Shown piece by piece: positions 15,149-22,222 of a stretch of 29,102 nucleotides of DNA. The stretch is from CAZHLD01 sp964533185 (GTDB lineage Bacteria; Acidobacteriota; Terriglobia; Acidiferrales; UBA7541), in contig CAZHLD010000033.1 in the NCBI GenBank assembly GCA_964533185.1, positions 1 to 29,102 of the forward strand, read 5' to 3'. Made by a program: the position numbers and the translations under genes. A model generated the notes under the pieces. It searched no databases. It worked only from the letters and a program-made list of their open reading frames with translations, and was not told where the DNA came from. Each line of letters opens with the position of its first letter. The first letter of the stretch is position 1.

Positions 15149-16090
15149 TCAGTTGAGGCCGTACTTTTTGCGCTTATCGAGAAGGGTTTTGCGGCTGATG
15201 CCGAGGATTTCGGCGGCCTTGGTGATTTTGTAGCGCGTGGCTTCGAGCGTGGCGGCGATGACCTCGCGCTCGACCTCCTCTAACGAGCGAAGACGCGACT
15301 GCTGACCCGTGGTGCCGCCAGCGGCCAGATGCACACTTTCAGGAAAATCTTCGGGGCCGAGCGCTGGGCCCTTCGAGAAAACAAGCGCGCGCTCGATGGC
15401 GTTTTTGAGTTCGCGGACGTTGCCGGGCCAGGAGTAGGCCTGGAGCGCATGGCGAGCCACCTCGCTGAGCGAAACACCGATGCGACCGTGCACGACGGAC
15501 AGACGTGCAAGGAGATGCTCGGCGAGCGGGAGAATATCGGCGGGCCGAGCGCGCAGAGGAGGAACCTGAATGGTGAGGACATTGAGGCGGAAGAAGAGGT
15601 CTTCGCGGAAGCGGCCGGCAGCAACGGCGGCGCTGAGGTCGGTATTGGTGAGAGCGATCAGGCGCCCGTCAATGCGCAGCGTTTCGGTGCCGCCCAGGCG
15701 CTCGAAGGTGCGCTCTTCGAGGACGCGGAGGAGCTTGGCCTGGATGCCGGAGGTGAGTGCGGCCACTTCGTCAAGGACGATGGTGCCGCCATCGGCGAGT
15801 TCGAGGCGGCCGAGCTTGCGTTCGACGGCGCCGGTGAAAGCGCCGCGCTCGTGGCCGAAGAGCTCGGATTCGACCAGCTCCTGCGGGAGGCTGGCGCAAT
15901 CGATTTTCAGATAAGGCGCGTCGCGGCGCGGGCCAAGCTCGTGGACGAGGCGGGCGAGATGGTCTTTGCCGGTGCCGCTTTCGCCGGTGATGAGCAGCGT
16001 GGTGGAGGCGTCGGCAACTTTTTGTGCCAGCTCGACAACGCGCAGCGAGGCTGGGTCGTGGGCTACCCACTCGAGGCGCTTATTGGTCAT
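15149..16090 (-). CDS. Stand-alone sigma-54 activator (AAA+ plus Fis-type HTH)
   Basis: 313 residues from ATG 16090. Walker A GESGTGKD at 36-43, the sigma-54-contacting GAFTGA at 83-88, Walker B GGTIVLDEVA near 101-110, RFREDLFFRLNVL, and YSWPGNVRELKNAIERAL near 228-245, all bacterial enhancer-binding protein features. The C-terminus (KITKAAEILGISRKTLLDKR) is a Fis-type helix-turn-helix. There is no receiver, GAF or PAS domain: the AAA+ core begins almost at residue 10, as in PspF. The ATG overlaps the rsfS stop (ATGA), so I rejected a longer frame starting at 16273. It must sense through a partner or be constitutive; no sensor gene is adjacent and I saw no convincing sigma-54 promoter in the window. 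Confidence 0.93.
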   Translation of the reverse strand: MTNKRLEWVAHDPASLRVVELAQKVADASTTLLITGESGTGKDHLARLVHELGPRRDAPYLKIDCASLPQELVESELFGHERGAFTGAVERKLGRLELADGGTIVLDEVAALTSGIQAKLLRVLEERTFERLGGTETLRIDGRLIALTNTDLSAAVAAGRFREDLFFRLNVLTIQVPPLRARPADILPLAEHLLARLSVVHGRIGVSLSEVARHALQAYSWPGNVRELKNAIERALVFSKGPALGPEDFPESVHLAAGGTTGQQSRLRSLEEVEREVIAATLEATRYKITKAAEILGISRKTLLDKRKKYGLN

Positions 16091-16545
16091 GGCTCGACGG
16101 CTCCGTGTCGTGAGGGACCGGACTCGGACGGCGGCGGATTGCCGGCGGCTGCGTCGACGTCGGGGACGTCGGTGCGGCGGCCGGCGCGCCAGAGGCGCTC
16201 GAGGTCGTAGAAGAGGCGGGCGCGCTCGGTGAAAACATGAATGAGGAAGCTGCCGAAATCGAGGAGTACCCATTCGGCCGGGTCGTAGCCTTCGCGGTGG
16301 AAAACGCGGAGGCCGCGGTGGGCGAGCTGGTCTTCAATTTCGTCGCTGATGGCCTGCACCTGACGGTTGCTCGAGCCGCTGCAGAGAAAGAAGGATTCAG
16401 TGAAGGCGCCGAGACCACGCAGGTCGAGCAAGGTGACGGCGAAGGCCTTCTTGTTTTGCGCCGCCTCGACGGCCCAGGCAAGCTCGGCGCGGAGTCCGGC
16501 GGGAGAATCCTGCGGGGCGGGTTTGCGGAGTGGGTCGGTGGTCAC
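16087..16545 (-). CDS. rsfS: Ribosomal silencing factor RsfS
   Basis: Binds uL14 on the large subunit and blocks 70S joining when nutrients are short. 152 residues from GTG 16545, which overlaps the nadD stop (GTGA). The conserved core is residues about 20-118: AVTLLDLRGLGAFTESFFLC, SSNRQVQAISDEIED, REGYDPAEWVLLDFGSFLIH and FTERARLFYDLERLW. The C-terminal 34 residues (Ala/Pro/Ser-rich) extend beyond the usual end and run into the activator start. nadD-rsfS is a widely conserved pair. Confidence 0.96.
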   Translation of the reverse strand: MTTDPLRKPAPQDSPAGLRAELAWAVEAAQNKKAFAVTLLDLRGLGAFTESFFLCSGSSNRQVQAISDEIEDQLAHRGLRVFHREGYDPAEWVLLDFGSFLIHVFTERARLFYDLERLWRAGRRTDVPDVDAAAGNPPPSESGPSRHGAVEP

Positions 16546-17258
16546 CGGTAGAGTGCCTGCTTGGAAATGTATTCCTCCACGCGCAAGGGCACAAGCCCGT
16601 GGATGGATTGGCCGTGGTCGAGGCGCTGGCGGACTTCGGTGGCGGAGACGTGGATGGAGACAGTGTCGAGCAGGTGGACGGTGGAGCGGCGGAGGTGGAT
16701 GGAATGTGAATCGTACACCTCGCCATCTCTCGGACGGCCGAGCAGCGCGGGCGGGATTACGAGGCGCAACGCATCGGTGCGGAAGCCGGGGCGGCTGGCG
16801 ACGACGAAGTCGCAGGAGTTGAGAAGAGCTTCGTACTCGCGCCAGGTGGCGATTTCGAGGAATGAGTCGGCGCCGAGGATGAAAAAGAGCTTGTCGCCGC
16901 GGTGGTTGTAGCGGTGGCGGAAGTGGCGCACGGTGTCAATGGAATAGAAGACCTGGCGGCCGGTGAAGTCGGAGCCGGCCTCGGCGAGCGAGGGGATGAA
17001 ATGCGGGTGGTCAGCGCAGGCCAGGCCGGTCATGGCGAAACGATGGGCGTAGGGCGCGAGCTCGTGGCGGAGCTTATGCGGCGGGCGGCCGCTCGGGATG
17101 AAGTGCAGCTCGTCGAAATGGAAGCGACGGTCGGCAGCGCGGGCCACAGCCGTGTGGCCGGAATGGATGGGGTCAAACGAGCCACCAAAGAGCGCGATCT
17201 TGCGCGGATGGTGCGTGTGCGCCTGGACCTGAGCGCGGTGCGCCTGGGTGGTGATCAA
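16542..17258 (-). CDS. nadD: Nicotinate-nucleotide adenylyltransferase
   Basis: Makes nicotinate adenine dinucleotide from NaMN and ATP in NAD synthesis. 238 residues. GGSFDPIHSGH at 25-35 is the nucleotidyltransferase HxGH-type motif; FIPSGRPPHK near 53-62; FILGADSFLEIATW near 126-139; SATEVRQRL near 205-213 replaces the usual SSTxIR. The start is TTG 17258, overlapping the obg stop as TTGA; GGAGGA ends 3 bases before it. No ATG or GTG occurs before the GGSFDP motif, so the TTG start is well supported. The first 18 residues are a His/Gln-rich leader with no known role. Confidence 0.95.
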   Translation of the reverse strand: MITTQAHRAQVQAHTHHPRKIALFGGSFDPIHSGHTAVARAADRRFHFDELHFIPSGRPPHKLRHELAPYAHRFAMTGLACADHPHFIPSLAEAGSDFTGRQVFYSIDTVRHFRHRYNHRGDKLFFILGADSFLEIATWREYEALLNSCDFVVASRPGFRTDALRLVIPPALLGRPRDGEVYDSHSIHLRRSTVHLLDTVSIHVSATEVRQRLDHGQSIHGLVPLRVEEYISKQALYR

Positions 17259-18388
17259 CGCTCCTCCGAGTGGCGGCTGGCGCGCGACGCGCGGCTCGAC
17301 GGCTGAGGCGAAGCGGCGGACGCGGGGATCTCTTCCGGAACGGGCCGGGGGATGCGGTCGAGCGCATCAGCCATGGCGCGAACCAGCTCCGGAATGCCCG
17401 CGCCAGAAGCCGAGGAGATGGCGTGGAAGTCGAGGCCGCGTGCGGCACAGAAGGCGTGCAAGTATTCGAGACGCGCGCGGTCAGTGGTGGCGTCGAGCTT
17501 GGTGGCGACGACGATCATGGGCTTCGAGGCCAGCGCGGGACTAAAGGCGGCGAGCTCGCCGGCGATGATTTCGAAGTCGTGGACAGGGTCGCGGTCGGAG
17601 GCGTCGCTGGTGTCAATCAAGTGAGCAAGCAGGCGGGTGCGCTCGACGTGGCGCAGGAAGCGCGTGCCCAGTCCCACGCCGGTGTGCGCGCCTTCGATCA
17701 GGCCGGGGAGGTCGGCGACGACAAAGGTGCGGCCGTCCATTTTCCCCGGGCCCTTGCCGGGCTCGCGAACACCGCCGGCGTCGGCAGAGACGACGCCGAG
17801 GTTGGGTTCGAGCGTGGTGAAGGGATAGTCGGCGATTTTGGGACGGGCAGCGGAGATGCGCGAGATGAGCGTGGACTTGCCAACGTTGGGGAAACCGATC
17901 AGGCCGACGTCGGCGAGCAGCTTGAGCTCGAGGCGCAGATGGCGCTCTTCGCCGGGCTGGCCGTCTTCGGATTCGCGCGGAGCCTGGTGCCAGGGGCGAG
18001 CGAAGTGCTGGTTGCCGCGGCCACCGCGTCCGGCGCGTGCGGCAAGGAAACGCTGGTCGGGCGCAGTGAGGTCGGCGAGAGGCTGGCCGGAATCTTCGTC
18101 CCAGACGACGGTGCCAACAGGGACGGCGAGGACCATGTCTTCGCCGGAATGGCCGGTCTTGTTGGAGCCTTCGCCGTGGCGGCCGCGGTCGGCGCGGAAC
18201 TCGCGGTTGAAGCGGTAGCGGAGCAGCGTGTTGTCGTTCGGGTTGGCTTCAATCCAAATGCTGCCGCCCGCGCCGCCGTCGCCGCCCGAAGGGCCGCCGC
18301 GAGGCACGAACTTCTCGCGACGGAAGGCGACGCAACCGTTGCCGCCGTCGCCGGCCTTTACGTAGATTTTGGCTTCGTCAACGAACAT
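17255..18388 (-). CDS. obg: GTPase Obg (CgtA)
   Basis: Essential GTPase for late 50S assembly and the stringent response. 377 residues from ATG 18388. The glycine-rich Obg domain (VKAGDGGNGCVAFRREKF onward) covers about 1-158; G1 GFPNVGKST at 165-173; DYPFTTLEPNLG (switch I) near 187-198; G3 DLPGLIEGAH at 226-235; G4 reads TKLD (296-299) in place of the usual NKxD, which is often seen in this family as NKID/TKLD. About 20 extra residues (SADAGGVREPG...) lie between switch I and G3. No OCT domain; the Ser/Ala/Arg-rich tail ends SRHSEER. No Shine-Dalgarno precedes ATG. It is separated from rpmA by a strong terminator-like hairpin. Confidence 0.96.
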   Translation of the reverse strand: MFVDEAKIYVKAGDGGNGCVAFRREKFVPRGGPSGGDGGAGGSIWIEANPNDNTLLRYRFNREFRADRGRHGEGSNKTGHSGEDMVLAVPVGTVVWDEDSGQPLADLTAPDQRFLAARAGRGGRGNQHFARPWHQAPRESEDGQPGEERHLRLELKLLADVGLIGFPNVGKSTLISRISAARPKIADYPFTTLEPNLGVVSADAGGVREPGKGPGKMDGRTFVVADLPGLIEGAHTGVGLGTRFLRHVERTRLLAHLIDTSDASDRDPVHDFEIIAGELAAFSPALASKPMIVVATKLDATTDRARLEYLHAFCAARGLDFHAISSASGAGIPELVRAMADALDRIPRPVPEEIPASAASPQPSSRASRASRHSEER

Positions 18389-18429
18389 GCGCGTCGGAGG
18401 TCGGAAGAGAGAATACGACAGGGGCGCCC

Positions 18430-18466
18430 GGAAACACAAAGGCGGCCCCGTTGCAACGGGACCGCC
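18430..18466 (-). terminator. Rho-independent terminator or attenuator between rpmA and obg
   Basis: Minus strand GGCGGTCCCGTTG / CAACGGGGCCGCC forms a 13-bp arm pair (18466-18441; one G-T pair, central bases as loop), followed by TTTGTGTTT. It starts 18 bases after the rpmA stop. Obg would then need readthrough or its own promoter. Confidence 0.75.
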
Positions 18467-18484
18467 CGATAGAAAATGAAATGC

Positions 18485-18787
18485 TCAATTGGCCGTAGTT
18501 GCCACGGGCTTTTCGGCCGGCGCAGACGCGGCTTCGGCCGGGAGGACGCTGATGAAGCGGCCGTCCTGGCCCTTGTCCTGGAAACGGACGATGCCGGAGA
18601 TTTTGGCGAAGAGGGTGTCGTCCTTGCCGCGGCCGACGTTGAGGCCGGGCTTGTGGCGCGTGCCGCGCTGGCGCACAAGGATGGTGCCGGCGTGGACGAA
18701 CTGTCCGCCGAAGCGTTTGATGCCGAGCCGCTGTCCCTGTGAATCGCGGCCGTTTGTGGAAGAGCCGCCACCTTTTTTGTGTGCCAT
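18485..18787 (-). CDS. rpmA: 50S ribosomal protein L27
   Basis: 100 residues from ATG 18787. MAHKKGGGSSTNGRDSQGQR start, the RLGIKRFGGQFV and AGTILVRQRGT segments, then HKPGLNVGRGKDDTLFA are the conserved L27 core (about 85 residues). The N-terminus begins directly at AHKK with no Firmicutes-type cleaved leader. The last 17 residues (Ala/Pro/Val-rich) are extra. It lies 109 bp after rplU, in the standard L21-L27-Obg order. Confidence 0.97.
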   Translation of the reverse strand: MAHKKGGGSSTNGRDSQGQRLGIKRFGGQFVHAGTILVRQRGTRHKPGLNVGRGKDDTLFAKISGIVRFQDKGQDGRFISVLPAEAASAPAEKPVATTAN

Positions 18788-18803
18788 GAGAACCTCGAAA
18801 GAC

Positions 18804-18838
18804 GGAATTCGTAACTCGTAACTCGGAATTCGAAAATC
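18804..18838 (+). repeat. 7-bp-period array in the rplU-rpmA spacer
   Basis: GGAATTC-GTAACTC-GTAACTC-GGAATTC-GAAAATC: five heptads, all ending TC. Related to GTAACTC-GTAATTC at 8372. It lies 16 bases upstream of the rpmA start. Confidence 0.7.
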
Positions 18839-18877
18839 TGCAACGAAGTGAAGTCGCTGCTACTGTTGTAAGACAAG

Positions 18878-18895
18878 GCCGGCAAGGATGCCGGC
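18878..18895 (-). repeat. Hairpin at the rplU stop (family B)
   Basis: GCCGGCA-AGGA-TGCCGGC, 7-bp stem, followed on the plus strand by GTTACA, whose TTA is the rplU stop codon (TAA). The whole unit matches the one at the dprA stop (25607-25630) except in and next to the loop. Confidence 0.75.
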
Positions 18896-18896
18896 G

Positions 18897-19205
18897 TTAC
18901 AGCTTAATGTCGCTGACCTCGACGGCGGTGTAGTCCTGCCGGTGGCCGGTCAGGATCTTGTACTGCTTAGTCCTGCGATACTTCATCACTTTCACTTTTG
19001 GATGGCGGCCCTGCTCAATGATCTTGCCGGTGACTTTGGCTTTGGCCGCATCGGCGCCGGTGAGGAGCTGATCGTCGCTGCGGACGGCGAGCACCTGATC
19101 AAAGGTGATCTTGCCGCCGACCTTGCCGGGCATGCGCTCGACCTTGATGGTGTCGCCCGGGGCGACGCGGTACTGCTTGCTGCCAGTGCGAATAACGGCG
19201 TACAT
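18897..19205 (-). CDS. rplU: 50S ribosomal protein L21
   Basis: 102 residues from ATG 19205, with GGAGGA 5 bases upstream. MYAVIRTGSKQYRV start, GDTIKVERMPGKVGG, VTGKIIEQGRHPKVKV and YRRTKQYKILTGHRQDYT are the conserved L21 sequence. First gene of the ribosomal/GTPase cluster, with its own strong promoter. Its stop codon is supplied by a family B hairpin repeat. Confidence 0.98.
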   Translation of the reverse strand: MYAVIRTGSKQYRVAPGDTIKVERMPGKVGGKITFDQVLAVRSDDQLLTGADAAKAKVTGKIIEQGRHPKVKVMKYRRTKQYKILTGHRQDYTAVEVSDIKL

Positions 19206-19235
19206 GAGGCTCCTCCAGCCGAATGGGAAACGAAG

Positions 19236-19264
19236 ATTATAACGGTGATTGGGGCGTAGGTCAA
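19236..19264 (-). promoter_or_regulatory. rplU promoter
   Basis: Minus strand TTGACC (19264-19259), exactly 17 bases, TATAAT (19241-19236). The expected transcript start is about 24 bases before the rplU ATG, leaving room for the GGAGGA ribosome site. The best sigma-70-type promoter in the window. Confidence 0.8.
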
Positions 19265-19297
19265 ACAGGGGGTACTAGGACTGAGGGAAGATTTCCT

Positions 19298-19325
19298 TTG
19301 ACTTGGGAAGGTGTAGGGGTAGAAT
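19298..19325 (+). promoter_or_regulatory. Divergent promoter for the zinc-ribbon ORFs
   Basis: TTGACT (19298-19303), 16 bases, TAGAAT (19320-19325). It points away from the rplU promoter; the two -35 boxes are 33 bases apart. It would give a leader of about 95 bases before ATG 19429; I recognise no riboswitch in it. Confidence 0.55.
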
Positions 19326-19428
19326 GCGGCGCATCGGGCTTCCCCGCCCCGCTGTTTCTTGGAGAAACTAATTCAAAGCTTAGTGGGCCCGCGACTCTGT
19401 CCATTCTGTAATGCGGAGAGAAAAAGCA

Positions 19429-19736
19429 TGAGCATTCCCCTCCGTTACGCGATGCTCTGTACGAACTGCAGTTACATAAGCCACCCACAGCATGACGCCT
19501 GCCCCAACTGTGCTGCCACTGGCGGGCTGATGAGTCTTTCAAAGATTCTGAATCGTGATCTCTCCAGGGCGGAAGCCGCCACTGTCTCTCACTCTCACCA
19601 AACGCCCTTGACTGGGAAGGCTTCCGCCCTACCTCTCACTCCGTCGGAAATCACCGACACACTGATCAGCATCATTGACGCGATTGTTCCTGAGAGCGAA
19701 CGGGATCACCTGTGGAGCGCGTCGCGCTGCGGCTGA
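19429..19736 (+). CDS. Small zinc-ribbon protein, unknown function
   Basis: 102 residues from ATG 19429, with GGAGA about 9 bases upstream. Residues about 11-35 form a likely zinc site, CTNC...CPNC (MLCTNCSYISHPQHDACPNC), followed by MSLSKILNRD. The middle (about 47-67) is encoded by an inverted repeat and is Ser/Thr/Pro-rich; the end (ITDTLISIIDAIVPESERD) looks helical. The frame is open further upstream to a TTG at 19359, which would add a second CPFC pair, but that start lacks a ribosome site. Function unknown; the protein may bind zinc, nucleic acid or another protein. Confidence 0.6.
19566..19630 (+). repeat. Inverted repeat inside the zinc-ribbon gene
   Basis: AGGGCGGAAGCC (19566-19577) and GGCTTCCGCCCT (19619-19630) are a perfect 12-bp inverted pair around 41 bases, and the second arm is followed by ACC. 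The pair lies within the coding sequence, after the zinc site. Confidence 0.7.
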
Positions 19737-19867
19737 TCCTGCTGCGGCCCTTCCGCTGCGAGGACTGCGACGGGCGGCACTACGAGCTGTTCTTCCGGCG
19801 GCTGGAGATGCCCACGACAAGACAGGTACACGCCGGGTCATTTTTTTCTTCGGTGAACGGGGACTGA
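19712..19867 (+). CDS. Possible 51-codon protein with one CxxC pair
   Basis: GTG 19712 to TGA 19867, overlapping the end of the zinc-ribbon gene by 25 bp in another frame. It encodes LRLILLRPFRCEDCDGRHYE followed by LFFRRLE: a hydrophobic/basic start, one CEDC pair and aromatic residues, which look like real protein and not a shadow. There is no strong ribosome site; coupling with the upstream gene is likely if it is translated. A frameshift joining both ORFs into one two-site zinc protein is an alternative. The 42-bp spacer to xerC holds nothing I recognise. Confidence 0.45.
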   Translation: MERVALRLILLRPFRCEDCDGRHYELFFRRLEMPTTRQVHAGSFFSSVNGD

Positions 19868-19909
19868 GTCTTCCGGAAGACTTCCCTTTTGAAAAGCTGA
19901 GGAGCGAGG

Positions 19910-21051
19910 TCAGGCGCGGGGGTGGGCTTTGTCGTAGACCTCCATGAGCTGGCGGATGGAGGCGTGGGTGTAGCGCTGCGTGGTGGAAAGCGAGCGGTGG
20001 CCGAGCAACTCCTGGATGGCGCGGAGGTCAGCGCCGTCGGCGAGCAGGTGGGTGGCGAAGGCGTGGCGCAGCGAGTGGGGGTGCAGGTCCCAGTTGATGT
20101 TCACCAAGCGGACGTATTTCTTGACGATGCGGCCCACGGAGCGCGAGGTGAGGCGGCGGCCGGCGTAGTTGAGGAAGACAGCTTCAGGCTCGGTACCGGG
20201 GCCGGCGCGACGCAGCAGCTCGGCGCGAACGGGCCAGTAGTGTTCGAGGGCGGCCTGGGCTTTGTGGCCGTAGGGGACGATGCGCTCCTTGCGGCCCTTG
20301 CCGCGGACGCGCAGCATCTGGTCGTCGCGGTCGAGGTCGGCCAGGTTGAGGCCGGTGAGCTCGCTGACACGCAGTCCGGAGGCGTAGAGCAGCTCGAGGA
20401 TGGCGCGGTCGCGGCGGACGAGAAGCTGCGATTCGTCGTCTTCGGCGCCGGGGCGGTGGCGGTGCGGTGCGCNNNNNNNNNNNNNNNNNNNNNNNNNNNN
20501 NNNNNNNNNNNNNNNNNNNNNNNNNNNNNNNNNNNNNNNNNNNNNNNNNNNNNNNNNNNNNNNNNNNNNNNNACGAGAAGCTGCGATTCGTCGTCTTCGG
20601 CGCCGGGGCGGTGGCGGTGCGGTGCGCTTTCCTCTCTTTCCTTTGCCTCTGTACTCTCCGACGATTCCATTGAAGCGAGCTGATCGAGGAAGCCGCTGAT
20701 TTCTTCAGCGGTGAGTACGGAGGGGACGCGCTTGGGGAGTTTCGGCGTGGCAACGAGGCGGGCCGGGTTTTCGCGGAGCAGGGCTTCGCGGACGCAGAAC
20801 TTGAAGAAGGAACGCAGGGCGGCGAGCTTGCGGGCGATGGAGGTTTTTTCCAAGCGCTGGTCGTGAAGATGGGCGATGAATTCGCGGATGAGCAAGTGAG
20901 AGGCGTCTTCGAGAGCGGGCGGCTTACCGCCGGGGGGATTGGCGTAGGCGAGGAACTGCTCGAGGTCACACTGGTAGCTGCGCTGGGTGTGCGGAGAGGC
21001 GTTGCGCTCGAAGCGCAGGTAGTGGAGGAATTTTTCGACGGCCTCTTTCAC
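19910..21051 (-). CDS. xerC: Tyrosine recombinase XerC
   Basis: Site-specific recombinase that resolves chromosome dimers. I chose GTG 21051 (VKEAVEKFLHYLRFERNASP); there is no ATG nearby. The N-terminal SAM-like core-binding domain (about 1-110) includes TQRSYQCDLEQFLAY. The catalytic domain has Arg in YASGLRVSELTGL, Lys in GKGRKERIVPYG, HSLRHAFATHLL (His-x-x-Arg), GHRSLSTTQ and the nucleophile Tyr in TQRYTH. Between FLDQLA and VRRDRAILELLY lie about 30 extra, charged residues (ESSESTEAKEREESAPHRH...). The N gap at 20473-20572 sits between two identical 55-bp copies, so the real gene is about 155 bp shorter than drawn and its frame is intact. No adjacent integrase-type partner, so a housekeeping role is likely; XerC and XerD cannot be told apart with certainty. 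Confidence 0.9.
20418..20627. other. False gap in xerC: 100 N between identical 55-bp contig ends
   Basis: Bases 20418-20472 equal 20573-20627 over 55 bp, with N at 20473-20572. Same overlap length as at 6296-6505. Collapsing one copy plus the N restores a continuous xerC frame. Confidence 0.9.
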
Positions 21052-21067
21052 AGCACAGGAGTTTAGC

Positions 21068-21097
21068 CACAGATGAACACAGATAAACACAGATGAA
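21068..21097 (+). repeat. 10-bp tandem repeat upstream of xerC
   Basis: CACAGATGAA-CACAGATAAA-CACAGATGAA: three copies, period 10. It lies in the 212-bp spacer between the divergent xerC and TauE genes. The rest of the spacer (to 21263) has degenerate GCAGAGG/GGAGGGCACGGAG-type units and no gene. Confidence 0.7.
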
Positions 21098-21263
21098 GAA
21101 GAGAGAGCGCGAAACAGACAATGGAGACGGTTCAAAACCAAAGGACAACGCAGAGGTGTGGAGGGCACGGAGTGGCGCAGAGAAGAGATGAGGATGGCTA
21201 GTAAAGAGAAAGGCGGGAAATAGTGTTTCGTTTGGGGGTAGAGGTGGGTTAGCATCCGGCCTC

Positions 21264-22184
21264 ATGTGGAGCCCAAAGAACATCCTGCTGTTAACGCTGG
21301 TTGTGGTGACGGTGTGGTTTATCTGGGTGTGGGCGCGGCTGGCGAAGAAGGCGAAGGCCGCCGGCAAGACCGAGGCGGGCGCAGAACATGGCATGTACCA
21401 TGCGGTGGTCGGCTGGGTGATGTGCTTCTTCGATACGCTGGGGATCGGGAATTTTGCGACGACGACTTCGGCCTTCAAGCTGCGCGGCTCAGTGCCGGAT
21501 GAGAAAATTCCCGGCACGCTGAACGTGGGTTACGCGCTGCCGACCGTGGCGCAGGCGCTGATTTACATCACCATTGTGGACGTGGACATCTGGACGCTGG
21601 TGCTGATGATTGCCGCGTCGGTGGCCGGGGCGTGGCTGGGCGCGGGCGTGGTGGCGAAATGGCCGCGGCGGAAGATTCAGATTGGAATGGGCTTTGCGCT
21701 GCTGGCGGCCGCAACGCTGATGCTGATGCGGCAGTTCAACTACGGGCCGGCGGAAGGACAGACGCTCGCCCTGCAAGGAGCGCGGTTGTGGCTGGGCCTG
21801 GCGGGAAACTTTGCGCTGGGTGCGCTAATGACGCTGGGCATCGGGCTGTACGCGCCGTGCCTGATCCTGATCAGCCTGCTGGGGATGAACCCGCGCGCGG
21901 CGTTCCCGATCATGATGGGGTCGTGCGCGTTCCTGATGCCGATTGGCGGCGTGCGGTTCATCCGCGAGGGGAGCTACAGCCTGCGGACTGCGGTGGTGAT
22001 GACGCTTAGCGGAATCCCGGCGGTGCTGATCGCTGCGTACATCGTGCGCGAACTGACACTAACCCAAGTGCGCTGGCTGGTGATCGCTGTGGTTGTGTAC
22101 ACAGCGGCGATGATGCTGCGGTCGGCAATTCGCGAGCGCGGGCCGGCTGCGAAGGCCGTCACGCCGGGTTCTGCGACGCCCTAA
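21264..22184 (+). CDS. Sulfite exporter TauE/SafE family permease
   Basis: 306 residues from ATG 21264, integral membrane. About eight hydrophobic segments, starting NILLLTLVVVTVWFIWVWA. The two-repeat family pattern is visible: GWVMCFFDTLGIGNFATTTSAF (first repeat, GIGNF near 61-65) and LGIGLYAPCLILISLLGMNP (second repeat) with FPIMMGSCAFLMP. Family members export sulfite, sulfoacetate or other anions; substrate not predictable. No sulfur genes are adjacent. No Shine-Dalgarno; a TAGCAT hexamer ends 8 bases before ATG. The gene converges on the 22223 gene with a possible stem AAGAGAC/GTCTCTT (22199-22241) between them. Confidence 0.9.
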   Translation: MWSPKNILLLTLVVVTVWFIWVWARLAKKAKAAGKTEAGAEHGMYHAVVGWVMCFFDTLGIGNFATTTSAFKLRGSVPDEKIPGTLNVGYALPTVAQALIYITIVDVDIWTLVLMIAASVAGAWLGAGVVAKWPRRKIQIGMGFALLAAATLMLMRQFNYGPAEGQTLALQGARLWLGLAGNFALGALMTLGIGLYAPCLILISLLGMNPRAAFPIMMGSCAFLMPIGGVRFIREGSYSLRTAVVMTLSGIPAVLIAAYIVRELTLTQVRWLVIAVVVYTAAMMLRSAIRERGPAAKAVTPGSATP

Positions 22185-22222
22185 TCTTTCCACGCTAAAA
22201 GAGACGTTGTGGGTGCCACTGC

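Noticed and set aside
16091..16273. Longer N-terminus of the sigma-54 activator
   Set aside because: It overlaps rsfS in another frame and is Arg/Pro-rich; ATG 16090 overlaps the rsfS stop in the usual ATGA manner.
19910..21051. Tyrosine recombinase as evidence of an integrated element
   Set aside because: It has standard XerC features and housekeeping context, with no att repeats or cargo around it.
8372..21097. CRISPR array
   Set aside because: The repeats have 7- or 10-bp period with no 28-37-bp repeats and no unique spacers; no cas genes are present.
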